From contig JANYCA010000027.1 in NCBI GenBank assembly GCA_025360525.1, positions 1-32,850 of the forward strand: a stretch of 32,850 bases of DNA, given 5' to 3'. Position numbers and translations under genes: made by a program. This DNA is from Chitinophagaceae bacterium. Its GTDB lineage: Bacteria; Bacteroidota; Bacteroidia; Chitinophagales; Chitinophagaceae. Positions 1-7,888 of this stretch are shown piece by piece (the stretch's first letter is position 1; every line of letters begins with the position of its first letter). The notes under the pieces are model-generated. The model saw only the letters and a program-made list of their open reading frames with translations, was not told the origin of the DNA and did no database searches.

Positions 1-292
1 ATAAATTGTTTTGCTGGCATCCAGGGGCAGGCATCGCCGCAACCCATGGTTACCACTGCATCAAACGGTGCAAAGGCTTTTACTTCGTTCAGGCTTTACT
101 ATCGTGTATGCTTAAATCATAGCCTAATTCTTTCATTGCTGCAATAGCTTTGGGATTTACAATACCGCTCGGTTTGCTGCCGGAGCTGTACGCTTCAACA
201 TTTTCACCGCCTAATATTTTGGCAAATGCCTGGCTCATCTGAGAACGGTTGCTGTTTTCTATGCAAACAAAAAGCAGCTTTATTTTACGCAT
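1..292 (-). pseudogene. arsC: Arsenate reductase / LMW protein tyrosine phosphatase-like ArsC, frameshifted and cut by the window edge
   Basis: The family reduces arsenate to arsenite using an N-terminal CX5R phosphatase loop. That loop is visible as C-IENSN-R-S right after a hydrophobic beta strand (KIKLLFV). I take the ATG at 290-292 rather than the TTG at 302-304. After HDSK the frame reads A then stop (stop codon 89-91). Shifting by one base at the run of three T (95-97, plus strand) restores a typical ArsC continuation, with an SLNEVKAFAPFDAVV segment and then TMGCGDACPWMP, through to the window start. One missing base in that short homopolymer explains the break, so it is either a real inactivation or a sequencing error. 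It is the last visible gene of the ars operon. The family assignment is firm; pseudogene status is uncertain. Confidence 0.75.
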
Positions 293-352
293 ACTATTAA
301 TCAAAAAATAAAAGAATCAGGTGATAATATATTCACTCATACATGAATTAAA

Positions 353-1210
353 CTAGCAACAGCCGCTTCCCGGCTCACAACATTTTTTTTCATCCTTTGC
401 AGGCTTTTCTGCATATACAGTAATGCTGGTGATTTTTGTATTGCCGTTTTTATATTCAGCAATTTCATCAGTGTTTAAATAATTGGCTAAAATGTTTTCC
501 GGAATAACGATGGCTTTGTCTTTTTGCAAAGTGATATTTTTGAAACCGGCCGCTTCAATAATTTCCAAATAAACCTCTTTTTGAATAGCACCGCTTACGC
601 AACCAGCATACAATTCCGCCACTTCTTTCCATTTATCGGGTAACTGTCCTTCCAGTACAATATCAGAGATAGAAAAATGACCACCAGGCTTTAATACCCT
701 GAAAATTTCGCTGATAACTTTGTATTTGTTGGGTACCAAATTCAATACACAGTTGCTTACAATTACGTCTGCATAGTTACTGGTAACGGGCATATCATCA
801 ATATCGCCCAGGCGAAACTCAACATTATTTAATCCAAGCTTTTCAGCATTGTCTCTTGCTCTAGCAATCATGGCTTCTGTAAAATCAACCCCCATTACTT
901 TACCTTTTTCGCCTACCAAACGACGGGCAATAAAAGCATCGTTTCCTGCGCCACTGCCTAAGTCTATTACGATATCCCCTTCTTTTATTTTTGCAAACTC
1001 AGTAGGCAATCCACAGCCCAGCCCTAAGTCTGCATCGGCATTGTAGCCTTCCAGTTGGGTGTAATCATCTGCCATAATATTGTACACTTCATCCCCACAG
1101 CAGGAGGAAGTAGCTCCACAACAGGAAGTGGCATTTTGAGTTTGACTTTGTTGCGCAATAGCAGCATACTTTTCTTTTACGAGTTCTTTAATCTGGGTAT
1201 CACTTTTCAT
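353..1210 (-). CDS. arsM: Arsenite S-adenosylmethionine methyltransferase ArsM
   Basis: This cytosolic enzyme methylates trivalent arsenic with SAM. The protein is 285 aa from the ATG at 1208-1210; an in-frame TTG further upstream would only add a non-conserved tail. SAM motif I is DLGSGAGNDAF at about residues 83-93, followed by GVDFTEAMI and LKPGGHFSISDI. Cysteines suited to arsenic binding are visible: C30/C31 and C37/C38, C66 in GLGCG, C154 in SNCVLNL and C204 in YAGC. The 50-residue spacing of the last two matches the catalytic pair known in algal ArsM. The tail ends in CCEPGSGCC, a likely extra metalloid-binding site. It sits between arsR and arsC on the same strand. Identification is secure. 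Confidence 0.93.
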   Translation of the reverse strand: MKSDTQIKELVKEKYAAIAQQSQTQNATSCCGATSSCCGDEVYNIMADDYTQLEGYNADADLGLGCGLPTEFAKIKEGDIVIDLGSGAGNDAFIARRLVGEKGKVMGVDFTEAMIARARDNAEKLGLNNVEFRLGDIDDMPVTSNYADVIVSNCVLNLVPNKYKVISEIFRVLKPGGHFSISDIVLEGQLPDKWKEVAELYAGCVSGAIQKEVYLEIIEAAGFKNITLQKDKAIVIPENILANYLNTDEIAEYKNGNTKITSITVYAEKPAKDEKKCCEPGSGCC

Positions 1211-1302
1211 GGTTATTCTTTTGCCCCCATCCCTAAAAGTAGATAAGGAGATTTTTACAATATTTTTATTCAATAACAATTCCCTTCCTTTTCGCTATAG
1301 AT

Positions 1303-1638
1303 TTAGCAGCAGGCTTTTGCATTTTGCACTTTCAGTTTATTAAACAGAAAGCTAAATTCTCCCATAAATATTTCAAACGCCTTCCAGTTAATGCAATAAC
1401 AACTGCGTGGGCCATCCACCGTACCATTAATCAATCCGGCATTTTTTAATTCTTTCAGGTGCTGCGAAACAGTAGATTGTGCCAGCGGCAATACCTCTAC
1501 AATCTCACCACAAATACATTCGTTTTTCTCCGCCAATACTTTTAAAATGGCGATTCGGGCAGGATGAGCCAACGCTTTGGCAAACGCTGCCAACTCCTGC
1601 TCTTTTTGAGAAAATGATTCTTTTTTGTGTATTGCCAT
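1303..1638 (-). CDS. arsR: ArsR/SmtB-family metalloid-responsive repressor
   Basis: This is a 111-aa winged-helix repressor that would release its operator when arsenite binds. The HTH lies around residues 45-66 ([20 protein letters not shown]). The sensor-type motif ECICGEIV (C41, C43) falls at the start of the recognition region, as in the classical ELCVCDL alpha-3 site. C80, C82 and the terminal C110/C111 are further candidate ligands. The ATG begins 2 bp after the stop of the upstream methyltransferase, so the two are co-transcribed and probably translationally coupled. It lies inside the operon it should regulate; a candidate operator is at 2272-2287. It is typical in length for the family. 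Confidence 0.93.
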   Translation of the reverse strand: MAIHKKESFSQKEQELAAFAKALAHPARIAILKVLAEKNECICGEIVEVLPLAQSTVSQHLKELKNAGLINGTVDGPRSCYCINWKAFEIFMGEFSFLFNKLKVQNAKACC

Positions 1639-1640
1639 AT

Positions 1641-2258
1641 TTAAGTAGCGATTTTTTGAAAGCTGCAGAAAAGGAATTGCTGGATGGTTTTAAAGGGCGT
1701 AACATGATCTGTTGTAATGCAACGAATTTTAGAGAACCATTTTTGCAGCGTGGATGCTAACATGTTTTCACTGTATTGTTTTACAGGCAGACCGCTGCAT
1801 TTTTCCGGTCCGGCTGTAGAAAAAGTCCCTATAATTAACTTCCCCGTGGGGCTGATGTGCTTTTGAGCTACCGACAAATATTTGTCAATTTCAGTTGCGG
1901 TAGTTAAAAAATGAAAGGCAGCCCTATCATGCCAGCAATCGTATTGTTCCTCACTATTCAGTTGCAAAACATCACTAACAATCCATTTAACTGCATTAGC
2001 TTTTACGCCCAACCGCATTTTTGCGTTATTAATTGCTGTTGCGGAAATATCCAGAACAGAAATATTTTTATACCCCAAATGCAGGAGATGATCAACAAAG
2101 AGACTATCACCACCACCCACATCAATAATAGCTGCATCTGCAGGAATAGCCAGCTGCTTTACAAAATCCAATGATTGCATTGGCGTTGACTGATACCAGC
2201 TAACCTCATTTGCCTGGTTGGTATTAAACACCTGTTCCCAATGTTCCTTTTTATTCAT
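1641..2258 (-). CDS. Class I SAM-dependent methyltransferase, first gene of the arsenic operon
   Basis: The protein is 205 aa with a Rossmann-type SAM site ([16 protein letters not shown] at about residues 44-59) and an acidic motif II region ([13 protein letters not shown]). It resembles Bacteroidota methyltransferases that start HWEQVF and carry a NEVSWYQ segment, annotated only as class I methyltransferase. It lacks the cysteine pattern of ArsM, so an arsenic substrate is not shown by the sequence. It is the promoter-proximal gene of the ars operon, ending 2 bp before arsR, so a role in metalloid or thiol metabolism is an inference from context. The start is an ATG, 14 bp downstream of the proposed ArsR operator. 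Confidence 0.8.
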   Translation of the reverse strand: MNKKEHWEQVFNTNQANEVSWYQSTPMQSLDFVKQLAIPADAAIIDVGGGDSLFVDHLLHLGYKNISVLDISATAINNAKMRLGVKANAVKWIVSDVLQLNSEEQYDCWHDRAAFHFLTTATEIDKYLSVAQKHISPTGKLIIGTFSTAGPEKCSGLPVKQYSENMLASTLQKWFSKIRCITTDHVTPFKTIQQFLFCSFQKIAT

Positions 2259-2271
2259 TGTTTAATTTTAT

Positions 2272-2303
2272 ATCGCAAATATACGATTTAATGAAAAAAA
2301 CAA
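2272..2303 (-). promoter_or_regulatory. ars operon promoter overlapped by a candidate ArsR operator
   Basis: On the minus strand a TATATTTG box (2276-2283) fits the Bacteroidota -7 consensus TAnnTTTG, with TTG (2301-2303) 17 bp upstream as the -33 element. An imperfect inverted repeat with outer arms ATCG/CGAT (2272-2287) covers the -7 box, 14 bp before the first start codon. Bound ArsR there would block initiation. The rest of the 2259-2635 gap is AT-rich and shows no gene. Confidence 0.6.
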
Positions 2304-2587
2304 AAATAAATTTGTTGCCAAAACGTTAGGAGGTAACAAGCTAAAACGGCATCTTTCCATTTTTAATTGATTGGTTGCAAGGCTATTATTTTTTATGTAC
2401 TATTTTAAATGGGATAAATTTATAACTACATATTAAAAAGCTGCCTGCGAACGTTATATAATTGATGGACCGTTTTAACTAACTTAAGAATTGGATTCAA
2501 TAAACAAACAGCACAAAACAAAGTAAATAGGGTATGCTAATTATTTTTAACATCAATTGGCCTATAGCCAGCAATTACGCCCAAGCA

Positions 2588-2613
2588 TTGCATGATTAAT
2601 ATCAATACTTTTG
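2588..2613 (+). promoter_or_regulatory. Candidate promoter for rfbB
   Basis: TACTTTTG at 2606-2613 matches the TAnnTTTG -7 consensus and lies 22 bp before the rfbB ATG. The best -33 TTG (2588-2590) leaves a short 15-bp spacer, so the -33 assignment is weak. Confidence 0.4.
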
Positions 2614-2635
2614 TGGCAACTCAAAAAAAACTTCC

Positions 2636-3688
2636 ATGCATACCATTTTAATTACCGGTGGTGCCGGCTTTATAGGCTCTCATTTAACCAGGTTGTTCGT
2701 AACAAAATATCCGGGGTACAAAATTGTAAATCTTGATGCCCTTACCTACGCTGGTAACCTTGAAAATTTAAAAGACATTGAAAACAATGCCAACTACAGC
2801 TTTGTAAAAGGCGACATAACGGATACTGCCTTATTAAAAGAGCTGTTCGATATGCATCAATTTACTGCTGTTTTGCATTGCGCAGCAGAAAGCCATGTAG
2901 ATAGAAGCATTACCGATCCGCTTGCATTTGTAACCACCAATGTTGTAGGTACGGCCACCCTGTTGCTTGCAGCCAAGCAACATTGGCATGGCAATTATGA
3001 AGGCAAAATATTTTATCACATCAGCACCGATGAAGTGTATGGTTCGCTAGGGGCAGAAGGATTTTTTACAGAAGAAACAGCTTACGACCCACGTAGTCCA
3101 TACTCTGCCTCTAAAGCATCGAGCGATCATTTGGTAAGGGCATTTTACCATACTTATCATATGCCGGTAAAAATTTCAAATTGCAGTAATAATTACGGCC
3201 CTTATCATTTTCCGGAAAAATTAATTCCCCTTTGTATTCATAATATCATCAACAATAAACCCCTGCCCATTTACGGTAAAGGAGAAAATATACGTGATTG
3301 GCTTTATGTAGAAGACCATGTAGGTGCCATTGATGTTATTTTTCATAAAGGACGCATTGGAGAAACCTACAATATTGGCGGACACAACGAATGGACCAAC
3401 ATTGCACTGGTTAAAGAATTGTGCAGGCAAATGGATACCAAGTTAGGCAGACCAGCAGGCGATTCGGAAAAGTTGATTACGTATGTAAAAGACAGGGCAG
3501 GCCACGATTTACGCTATGCCATTGATGCCAGCAAATTAAAAGATGAACTGGGCTGGCTGCCATCGCTGCAATTTGAAGAAGGCATATCAAAAACGATCGA
3601 CTGGTACCTTACAAACAGCGATTGGCTGAATGCAGTAACCAGCGGTAACTATCAGCATTATTACGAAGGACAGTATGTGAAGCGTTGA
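2636..3688 (+). CDS. rfbB: dTDP-glucose 4,6-dehydratase
   Basis: It converts dTDP-glucose to dTDP-4-keto-6-deoxyglucose, the second step of dTDP-deoxysugar synthesis. It is a 350-aa extended SDR protein: NAD motif GGAGFIGSH at residues 8-16, catalytic T131-D132-E133 in STDEVYGS, and the Tyr-Lys pair Y156/K160 in YSASK. The NNYGPYHFPEKLIP segment is typical of RmlB. Its partner rfbA follows, but a four-helix-bundle cassette separates them. No rfbC or rfbD is present here, so the final sugar (rhamnose or another 6-deoxysugar) cannot be read from this window. The stop codon abuts the left repeat array of the cassette. Confidence 0.96.
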   Translation: MHTILITGGAGFIGSHLTRLFVTKYPGYKIVNLDALTYAGNLENLKDIENNANYSFVKGDITDTALLKELFDMHQFTAVLHCAAESHVDRSITDPLAFVTTNVVGTATLLLAAKQHWHGNYEGKIFYHISTDEVYGSLGAEGFFTEETAYDPRSPYSASKASSDHLVRAFYHTYHMPVKISNCSNNYGPYHFPEKLIPLCIHNIINNKPLPIYGKGENIRDWLYVEDHVGAIDVIFHKGRIGETYNIGGHNEWTNIALVKELCRQMDTKLGRPAGDSEKLITYVKDRAGHDLRYAIDASKLKDELGWLPSLQFEEGISKTIDWYLTNSDWLNAVTSGNYQHYYEGQYVKR

Positions 3689-3690
3689 GG

Positions 3691-3751
3691 AAGAAGTTGA
3701 ATGTAGTTTAAAGTGGTTGAATATTGTTTAAAGTGGTTTAAGGTAGTTTAA
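3691..3751 (+). repeat. Left array of degenerate 10-bp repeats (6 units)
   Basis: Six successive decamers fit a pattern close to nnnrGTTKAA, beginning directly after the rfbB stop codon. Their reverse complement is the consensus of the array at 4281-4380. A 23-bp block (3716-3738) is the exact reverse complement of 4354-4376. The array lies outside the four-helix-bundle gene on its upstream side. Confidence 0.85.
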
Positions 3752-3835
3752 TGAAACAAGATTAATGAATTGAGTAAATACGCCTTAATTTTTTGATCGG
3801 TACCCTCATCTGTTAGTTAAATAAAATCTTAAACA

Positions 3836-4210
3836 ATGAATTATCAATTTTCTTTTGAAAAGCTGGAAGTTTGGCAAACAGCAAGATTGTTAGTTGGTGA
3901 TATTCATTTGGTAACCAGAAATTTTCCTGAGTCAGAACGATTCGGTTTAACAAATCAGATGCGAAGAGCAGCAAATTCGGTATGCGCCAATCTAGCAGAA
4001 GGGGGAACAAGACAATCTTCCAAAGATCAAGCTCATTTTACATCAATCGCTTATGGGAGCCTGATAGAATTATTAAATCACCTTATTATTTCCAATGATC
4101 TTGCTTTTTTAGAAGCGGAAAAACTAGATGAATTAAGGGCTAAAATTCAACCACTATCAATCAAAATAAATAATCTCAGAGTTAAACAATTTTCGCTTAT
4201 TGCGAAATAA
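3836..4210 (+). CDS. Four-helix-bundle protein of the 23S rRNA intervening-sequence (IVP/S23, Avd-like) family
   Basis: This small 124-aa helical protein shows the family's signature blocks: FEKLEVWQTAR at the N-terminus, NFPESERFGLTNQMRRAANSVCANLAEG in the middle (given here as key blocks FPxxExFGL, QMRRAA and NLAEG), and a later IAYGSLIELL. Relatives occur inside 23S rRNA intervening sequences, and the Avd protein of diversity-generating retroelements has the same fold, but no reverse transcriptase or template repeat is visible here. Its function is unknown. It sits as a solitary gene between rfbB and rfbA, bracketed by inverted arrays of a 10-bp repeat, which makes it look like an inserted cassette rather than part of the sugar pathway. 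Confidence 0.88.
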   Translation: MNYQFSFEKLEVWQTARLLVGDIHLVTRNFPESERFGLTNQMRRAANSVCANLAEGGTRQSSKDQAHFTSIAYGSLIELLNHLIISNDLAFLEAEKLDELRAKIQPLSIKINNLRVKQFSLIAK

Positions 4211-4280
4211 AAAATGATTTTATGCATGCTATTATCAGGTTAAACTTAATCTAATTTTCTTTTGACAGGTATAATCAAGA

Positions 4281-4380
4281 ATTAACCAAGTTCAACCATA
4301 TTCAACCAAGTTAAACTACATTCAACCACGTTCAACATTATTTAACCACATTCAACCACTTTAAACAATATTCAACAACC
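4281..4380 (+). repeat. Right array of degenerate 10-bp repeats (10 units)
   Basis: Ten contiguous decamers with consensus TTcAACcAnn run without interruption and end 2 bp before the rfbA ATG. Several units are exact reverse complements of units in the left array (3691-3751). There are no spacers, so it is not a CRISPR. The array replaces any ordinary ribosome-binding region for rfbA. Confidence 0.9.
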
Positions 4381-4382
4381 TA

Positions 4383-5261
4383 ATGAAAGGAATAATACTA
4401 GCAGGTGGCAGCGGCACAAGACTCTATCCTATTACAATGGGAATCAGTAAGCAATTAATGCCCATTTACGATAAGCCAATGATCTATTATCCGCTGAGCA
4501 CCTTAATGCTGGCAGGAATAAAAGAAATCTTAATCATTACTACACCCGATGACCAGGAGCAGTTTATCCGGCTGTTGGGAGATGGCGCTCAATGGGGTTG
4601 TAAAATTGTGTATGCAAAGCAGGAAGTACCAAATGGCCTTGCACAGGCATTTGTAATTGGTGAGGAATTTATCGGCACCGATAGCGTGGCATTGGTTTTA
4701 GGTGATAATATATTTTATGGCTCCGGCTTTAGTAAGCTGTTGCAGAATTCCGCCAATCCTGATGGTGCGGTAATATTTGCGTACCCGGTAAGTGATCCGG
4801 AAAGATACGGTGTGGTGGAATTTGACAAAGACTTTAATGCCATCAGTATTGAAGAAAAACCATTGCAGCCCAAAAGTCACTTTGCTGTACCAGGCCTTTA
4901 CTTTTACGACAATGAGGTAGTTGCTATTGCCAAGGCAATTCCCCCAAGCCCAAGGGGCGAATATGAAATTACTGATGTAAATAGAATATACCTGCAAAAT
5001 AAAAAGCTGAAAGTAGGCGTTTTAAACAGAGGCTTTGCATGGCTCGATACCGGAACGTTCGATTCGTTGAGCGACGCTTGTGAATATGTAAGGGTTATTG
5101 AAAAAAGGCAGGGACTTAAAGTGGGCTGCCCCGAAGAAATTGCATGGCGGATGGGCTTTATTACCCGGGAAGAATTGATGGTGCAGGCAGAAAGATTAAA
5201 AAAGAGCGGCTATGGTGAATATCTGAAGAGAATTGCACTTAAAGTTGACACGTTTGAATAA
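4383..5261 (+). CDS. rfbA: Glucose-1-phosphate thymidylyltransferase
   Basis: It makes dTDP-glucose from glucose-1-phosphate and dTTP, the first step of dTDP-deoxysugar synthesis. At 292 aa it is full length for RmlA. The nucleotide-binding loop is [10 protein letters not shown] at residues 7-16, followed by [18 protein letters not shown] with its conserved lysines, then the LGDNIFYG metal/sugar site and EEKP. The product feeds RfbB, whose gene lies about 0.7 kb upstream. The start ATG directly follows the right decamer array, and no Shine-Dalgarno is present. Confidence 0.97.
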   Translation: MKGIILAGGSGTRLYPITMGISKQLMPIYDKPMIYYPLSTLMLAGIKEILIITTPDDQEQFIRLLGDGAQWGCKIVYAKQEVPNGLAQAFVIGEEFIGTDSVALVLGDNIFYGSGFSKLLQNSANPDGAVIFAYPVSDPERYGVVEFDKDFNAISIEEKPLQPKSHFAVPGLYFYDNEVVAIAKAIPPSPRGEYEITDVNRIYLQNKKLKVGVLNRGFAWLDTGTFDSLSDACEYVRVIEKRQGLKVGCPEEIAWRMGFITREELMVQAERLKKSGYGEYLKRIALKVDTFE

Positions 5262-5298
5262 ATGCAATGCAGCAAGGGAGTACAGGTATTAAAACGGA

Positions 5299-5328
5299 TT
5301 GACAAAAACATTGTAGGCAGTAAGTTTG
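5299..5328 (+). promoter_or_regulatory. Bacteroidota-type promoter for the polysaccharide operon
   Basis: TTG (5299-5301), a 19-bp spacer, then TAAGTTTG (5321-5328) is a full match to the TTG-N19-TAnnTTTG pattern. It would start transcription near 5335, leaving a leader of roughly 95 nt before the flippase ATG at 5430. This suggests that the flippase-to-GT4 genes form a unit separate from rfbA. Confidence 0.6.
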
Positions 5329-5429
5329 GAGACCAAAACTGATCATGAAAAACCGTGTTGACGCAGACGGACCAGGCATCAAACAATTGACAATCGATAA
5401 AGAATTCGCTTTGAATTCAATAATAATTA

Positions 5430-6737
5430 ATGGCAACCATATCCAATATTCTCAAGTACAGTAAAAGCGGTCAGCTTAAGAGTATTGCTATATATACCTT
5501 CTCCAATTTTTTTAATAAAGGCATTTCTTTTTTATTGCTGTTTTACTTTGCGCATGTACTTAGCCAGCGTGACTTTGGTATACTCAATTTGTTTAGCAAC
5601 AGTATCCTTTTTTTAATGCCATTTATTTCGTTGGGTATTTTACAATCTGCCAATACAGAGTTTTTTAAAATTGAAAAAAAAGAATTCAGGAATTTTTTTA
5701 GCACAACATTGCTCATGCCCGTTGTGGTAACCTTACTGGCAATACTACTGCTCGTCCTTTTTAAAAACCCTCTACAGCAACGCTATCCTTTTCCATCCTT
5801 ATTTATTTTACTGATACCCGTTATTACCCTGTTTAGTTTTTTGAATGAGCACCTGATCAATATGGTTCGTAATAACAACGACCCTATAAAATACCTGTTT
5901 GTTAACATAGGCAGATTGCTGGCAGAAATAACACTGGCAATCTTTTTTATCAGTGCTTTAAATTATGGCTGGATAGGCCGGGTAATGGCGATTTTTCTTT
6001 CCATGCTATTTGTAGCAACCTATGCATTTATTTATTTCAAGGATCAACAGTTTTTGTTTGGCAGCATCAAAAAGAAATATATTTATGATGAGCTGCGGTA
6101 CAGTGTGCCAATTATTGTAATGCAAATAAGTGTGTTTTGTATGGGCTCTTCAGCCGGATACTTTATAGAACATTTTACACATGATTTTGCTGCCGTGGGA
6201 GTTTTCAGCATCGCTGCTACATTTGGCTCTGTCATTATCGTATTGTGTACGGCATTGCTGCAATATGTGTACCCCAAAATTTACAGCCTGCTCTCCCAAA
6301 AAGAAGTTGACTACCATGCTATTGGTAAACAGTTTATTTTTTATGCAGTAAGCATGTTGCTCGGTACCATTGCTGTAATTGTACTTACGCCAATGGCATT
6401 CAATATAGTACTGAAACCAACATACTCCGGCGGTTTATCTTATTACTTTTTTATCTGTATTGGTTATTTTTTCTGGTCTATCAGCTATTTTTTTTATGCA
6501 TTTATGCTATATCACAAGCAGAAAAAGAAAATATTATTTGCCTCCATTATTTCAATTACAGTTAGTATCCTATCACATTATTTTTTCATTAAAAAATTGG
6601 GCGCCTATGGCGCTGCCGTATCTATGAGTATCGTTTATTTTATCGTACTGATTATTACAATATTATTTGTTTACAGACAAATAGTTCCGCTTTTTGTAAC
6701 CAAAAAAATTGCCGAATACTATGACCACCATGATTAA
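5430..6737 (+). CDS. wzx: Polysaccharide flippase (Wzx/MATE-like oligosaccharide exporter)
   Basis: This is a 435-aa integral membrane protein with about 12-14 hydrophobic segments spread over its whole length and basic cytoplasmic ends. The N-terminal pattern (YTFSNFFNKGISFLLLFYFA, then DFGILNLFSN) is typical of the RfbX/Wzx branch of the MOP superfamily. These proteins flip lipid-linked sugar repeat units across the inner membrane. It is the first gene after a good promoter and overlaps the next gene by 17 bp (or 8 bp if the second ATG is used), consistent with an operon. The substrate cannot be inferred. Confidence 0.88.
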   Translation: MATISNILKYSKSGQLKSIAIYTFSNFFNKGISFLLLFYFAHVLSQRDFGILNLFSNSILFLMPFISLGILQSANTEFFKIEKKEFRNFFSTTLLMPVVVTLLAILLLVLFKNPLQQRYPFPSLFILLIPVITLFSFLNEHLINMVRNNNDPIKYLFVNIGRLLAEITLAIFFISALNYGWIGRVMAIFLSMLFVATYAFIYFKDQQFLFGSIKKKYIYDELRYSVPIIVMQISVFCMGSSAGYFIEHFTHDFAAVGVFSIAATFGSVIIVLCTALLQYVYPKIYSLLSQKEVDYHAIGKQFIFYAVSMLLGTIAVIVLTPMAFNIVLKPTYSGGLSYYFFICIGYFFWSISYFFYAFMLYHKQKKKILFASIISITVSILSHYFFIKKLGAYGAAVSMSIVYFIVLIITILFVYRQIVPLFVTKKIAEYYDHHD

Positions 6738-7500
6738 TACAAAACCGATATACAACCTGCTGGAAAAAATAACTTTCGGAAAGGGGCTGAACAAAACGGT
6801 GAATGGTGTACGATTGAAATTACCAGCAAAATATATCCGCTATTTCCCTTCGGATTATGAATCAGAAAATTATACTTTCCTGAAATCATATTGTAAGCAA
6901 GGGGCTGTAGTTATTGACATTGGTGCTCACATTGGTTTGTTTGGTGCAATTGCTGCAAAGCTAACTGGCGAAAACGGTAAAGTGTTTTCGTTTGAGCCTG
7001 CAACCAATACTTTCCCCGTTTTGCAACAGACCATCCGCATCAACAAACTGGATTATTTAATGGAACCCATTAACCAGGCCATGAGCAAAGATACTGGTAC
7101 AACTACTTTTTTTATTTCGGCTGATGAAGCGGATGTAAGCAACAGCCTGGTATCGTATAAAGTAGATCGTGAATTAATTGGCATAGAAGTAGAAATTAAT
7201 ACGATTGATAATTTTGTAATTGAAAGAAAACTGGCAAGCATTGATTTTTTAAAAATAGATGCAGAGGGAGTTGAGTATGATGTACTGCAGGGTGGAATTG
7301 AAACCTTTAGAACATTAAGACCCCATATTATATTGGCAATACATCCCGAACCAATTGCAAAGAAAGGCGATACAATGGAGGAAATATACGACCTGCTGGC
7401 AGCGATAGACTACAAAATATTATACAGCAAATCTCCCATTTCCAGGGAAGCGTTTTGTGCAAGAAAAGATATGTTTGATTTGCAATTAATACCCAATTAA
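6721..7500 (+). CDS. FkbM-family SAM-dependent methyltransferase
   Basis: The protein is 259 aa from the ATG at 6721; a second ATG at 6730 is also possible. An in-frame TTG at 6709 is less likely. The SAM site is VVIDIGAHIGLFGAIAAK, followed by VFSFEPATNTFPVLQQ and the family-typical IDFLKIDAEGVEYDVLQGG. FkbM-type enzymes O-methylate hydroxyls, here probably of a sugar residue, given the flippase upstream and glycosyltransferases downstream. It overlaps the end of the flippase gene, so the two are translationally coupled. A 388-bp gap follows, holding a palindromic element. Confidence 0.9.
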   Translation: MTTMINTKPIYNLLEKITFGKGLNKTVNGVRLKLPAKYIRYFPSDYESENYTFLKSYCKQGAVVIDIGAHIGLFGAIAAKLTGENGKVFSFEPATNTFPVLQQTIRINKLDYLMEPINQAMSKDTGTTTFFISADEADVSNSLVSYKVDRELIGIEVEINTIDNFVIERKLASIDFLKIDAEGVEYDVLQGGIETFRTLRPHIILAIHPEPIAKKGDTMEEIYDLLAAIDYKILYSKSPISREAFCARKDMFDLQLIPN

Positions 7501-7557
7501 ATTGATAGAACAACTAATTTATACCGCAAAACCTCAATGAGCTTTGATAGTCCCTAT

Positions 7558-7587
7558 TTACTTCTTTGTCTTAATACAAAGAAGTAA
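7558..7587 (+). repeat. Perfect 12-bp stem hairpin
   Basis: Positions 7558-7569 pair exactly with 7576-7587 around a 6-base loop (CTTAAT). It lies 57 bp after the FkbM stop. There is no T-run behind it, so a rho-independent terminator is not well supported. It adjoins the long palindrome at 7601-7782 and may be one end of the same element. Confidence 0.8.
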
Positions 7588-7600
7588 CAAGAAAAATCAA

Positions 7601-7782
7601 GGCTTCATAAAAAAGACTAAAAATTTGAATGTATGGCTAAAATGAAATTAGCTCAATCTTCAGAATATGCCTCGCCTTTTGAACAACTTACAGGCATTTT
7701 GCTAAGTCAGGCATCTGTAACTTCAATTTCATTTCTTAACGCCACACATTCAAATTTTCTTAACGTCTTTTTTATGAGGCCG
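7601..7782. repeat. Long imperfect palindrome, candidate dispersed intergenic element
   Basis: The left arm 7601-7672 and the right arm (about 7710-7782, reverse complement) align over about 70 bp with only small gaps. Shared blocks include CATAAAAAAGAC, AATTTGAATGT and AATGAAATT. The two inner gaps are both insertions of about 3 bp in the right arm. The 7501-7888 gap otherwise holds no convincing gene; a 61-codon open frame across the palindrome is treated as chance. The structure is MITE- or REP-like. Confidence 0.75.
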
Positions 7783-7888
7783 GCAAAAGGATTGCGGTTA
7801 AAGCTTATTAACCTATAAATTGATTTCAACAGCATGTATTTTGCCTTGTTTAAAATAACTTCCAATTGAAAAAAGCGCAGCTAATAAC

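Noticed and set aside
3836..4210. Diversity-generating retroelement (Avd-like fold of the four-helix-bundle protein)
   Set aside because: No reverse transcriptase, template repeat or variable-repeat target is visible nearby, and the protein fits the IVP/S23 branch.
4281..4380. CRISPR-like regular repeat array
   Set aside because: Units are 10 bp and contiguous with no spacers, and no cas gene is present. It is a short tandem array paired with an inverted array at 3691-3751.
7558..7587. Rho-independent terminator for the FkbM gene
   Set aside because: The hairpin is strong, but no T-run follows on either strand.
7633..7818. 61-aa open frame between the FkbM and GT4 genes
   Set aside because: It runs across the long palindrome, and its sequence is explained by the inverted-repeat arms. 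No family resemblance or convincing start context.
7846..7854. TTGTTTAAA upstream of the GT4 gene, resembling the proposed CarH site
   Set aside because: The second arm (AACAA) is absent, so it is not palindromic, and the neighbouring genes are not carotenoid genes. Probably chance in AT-rich DNA.
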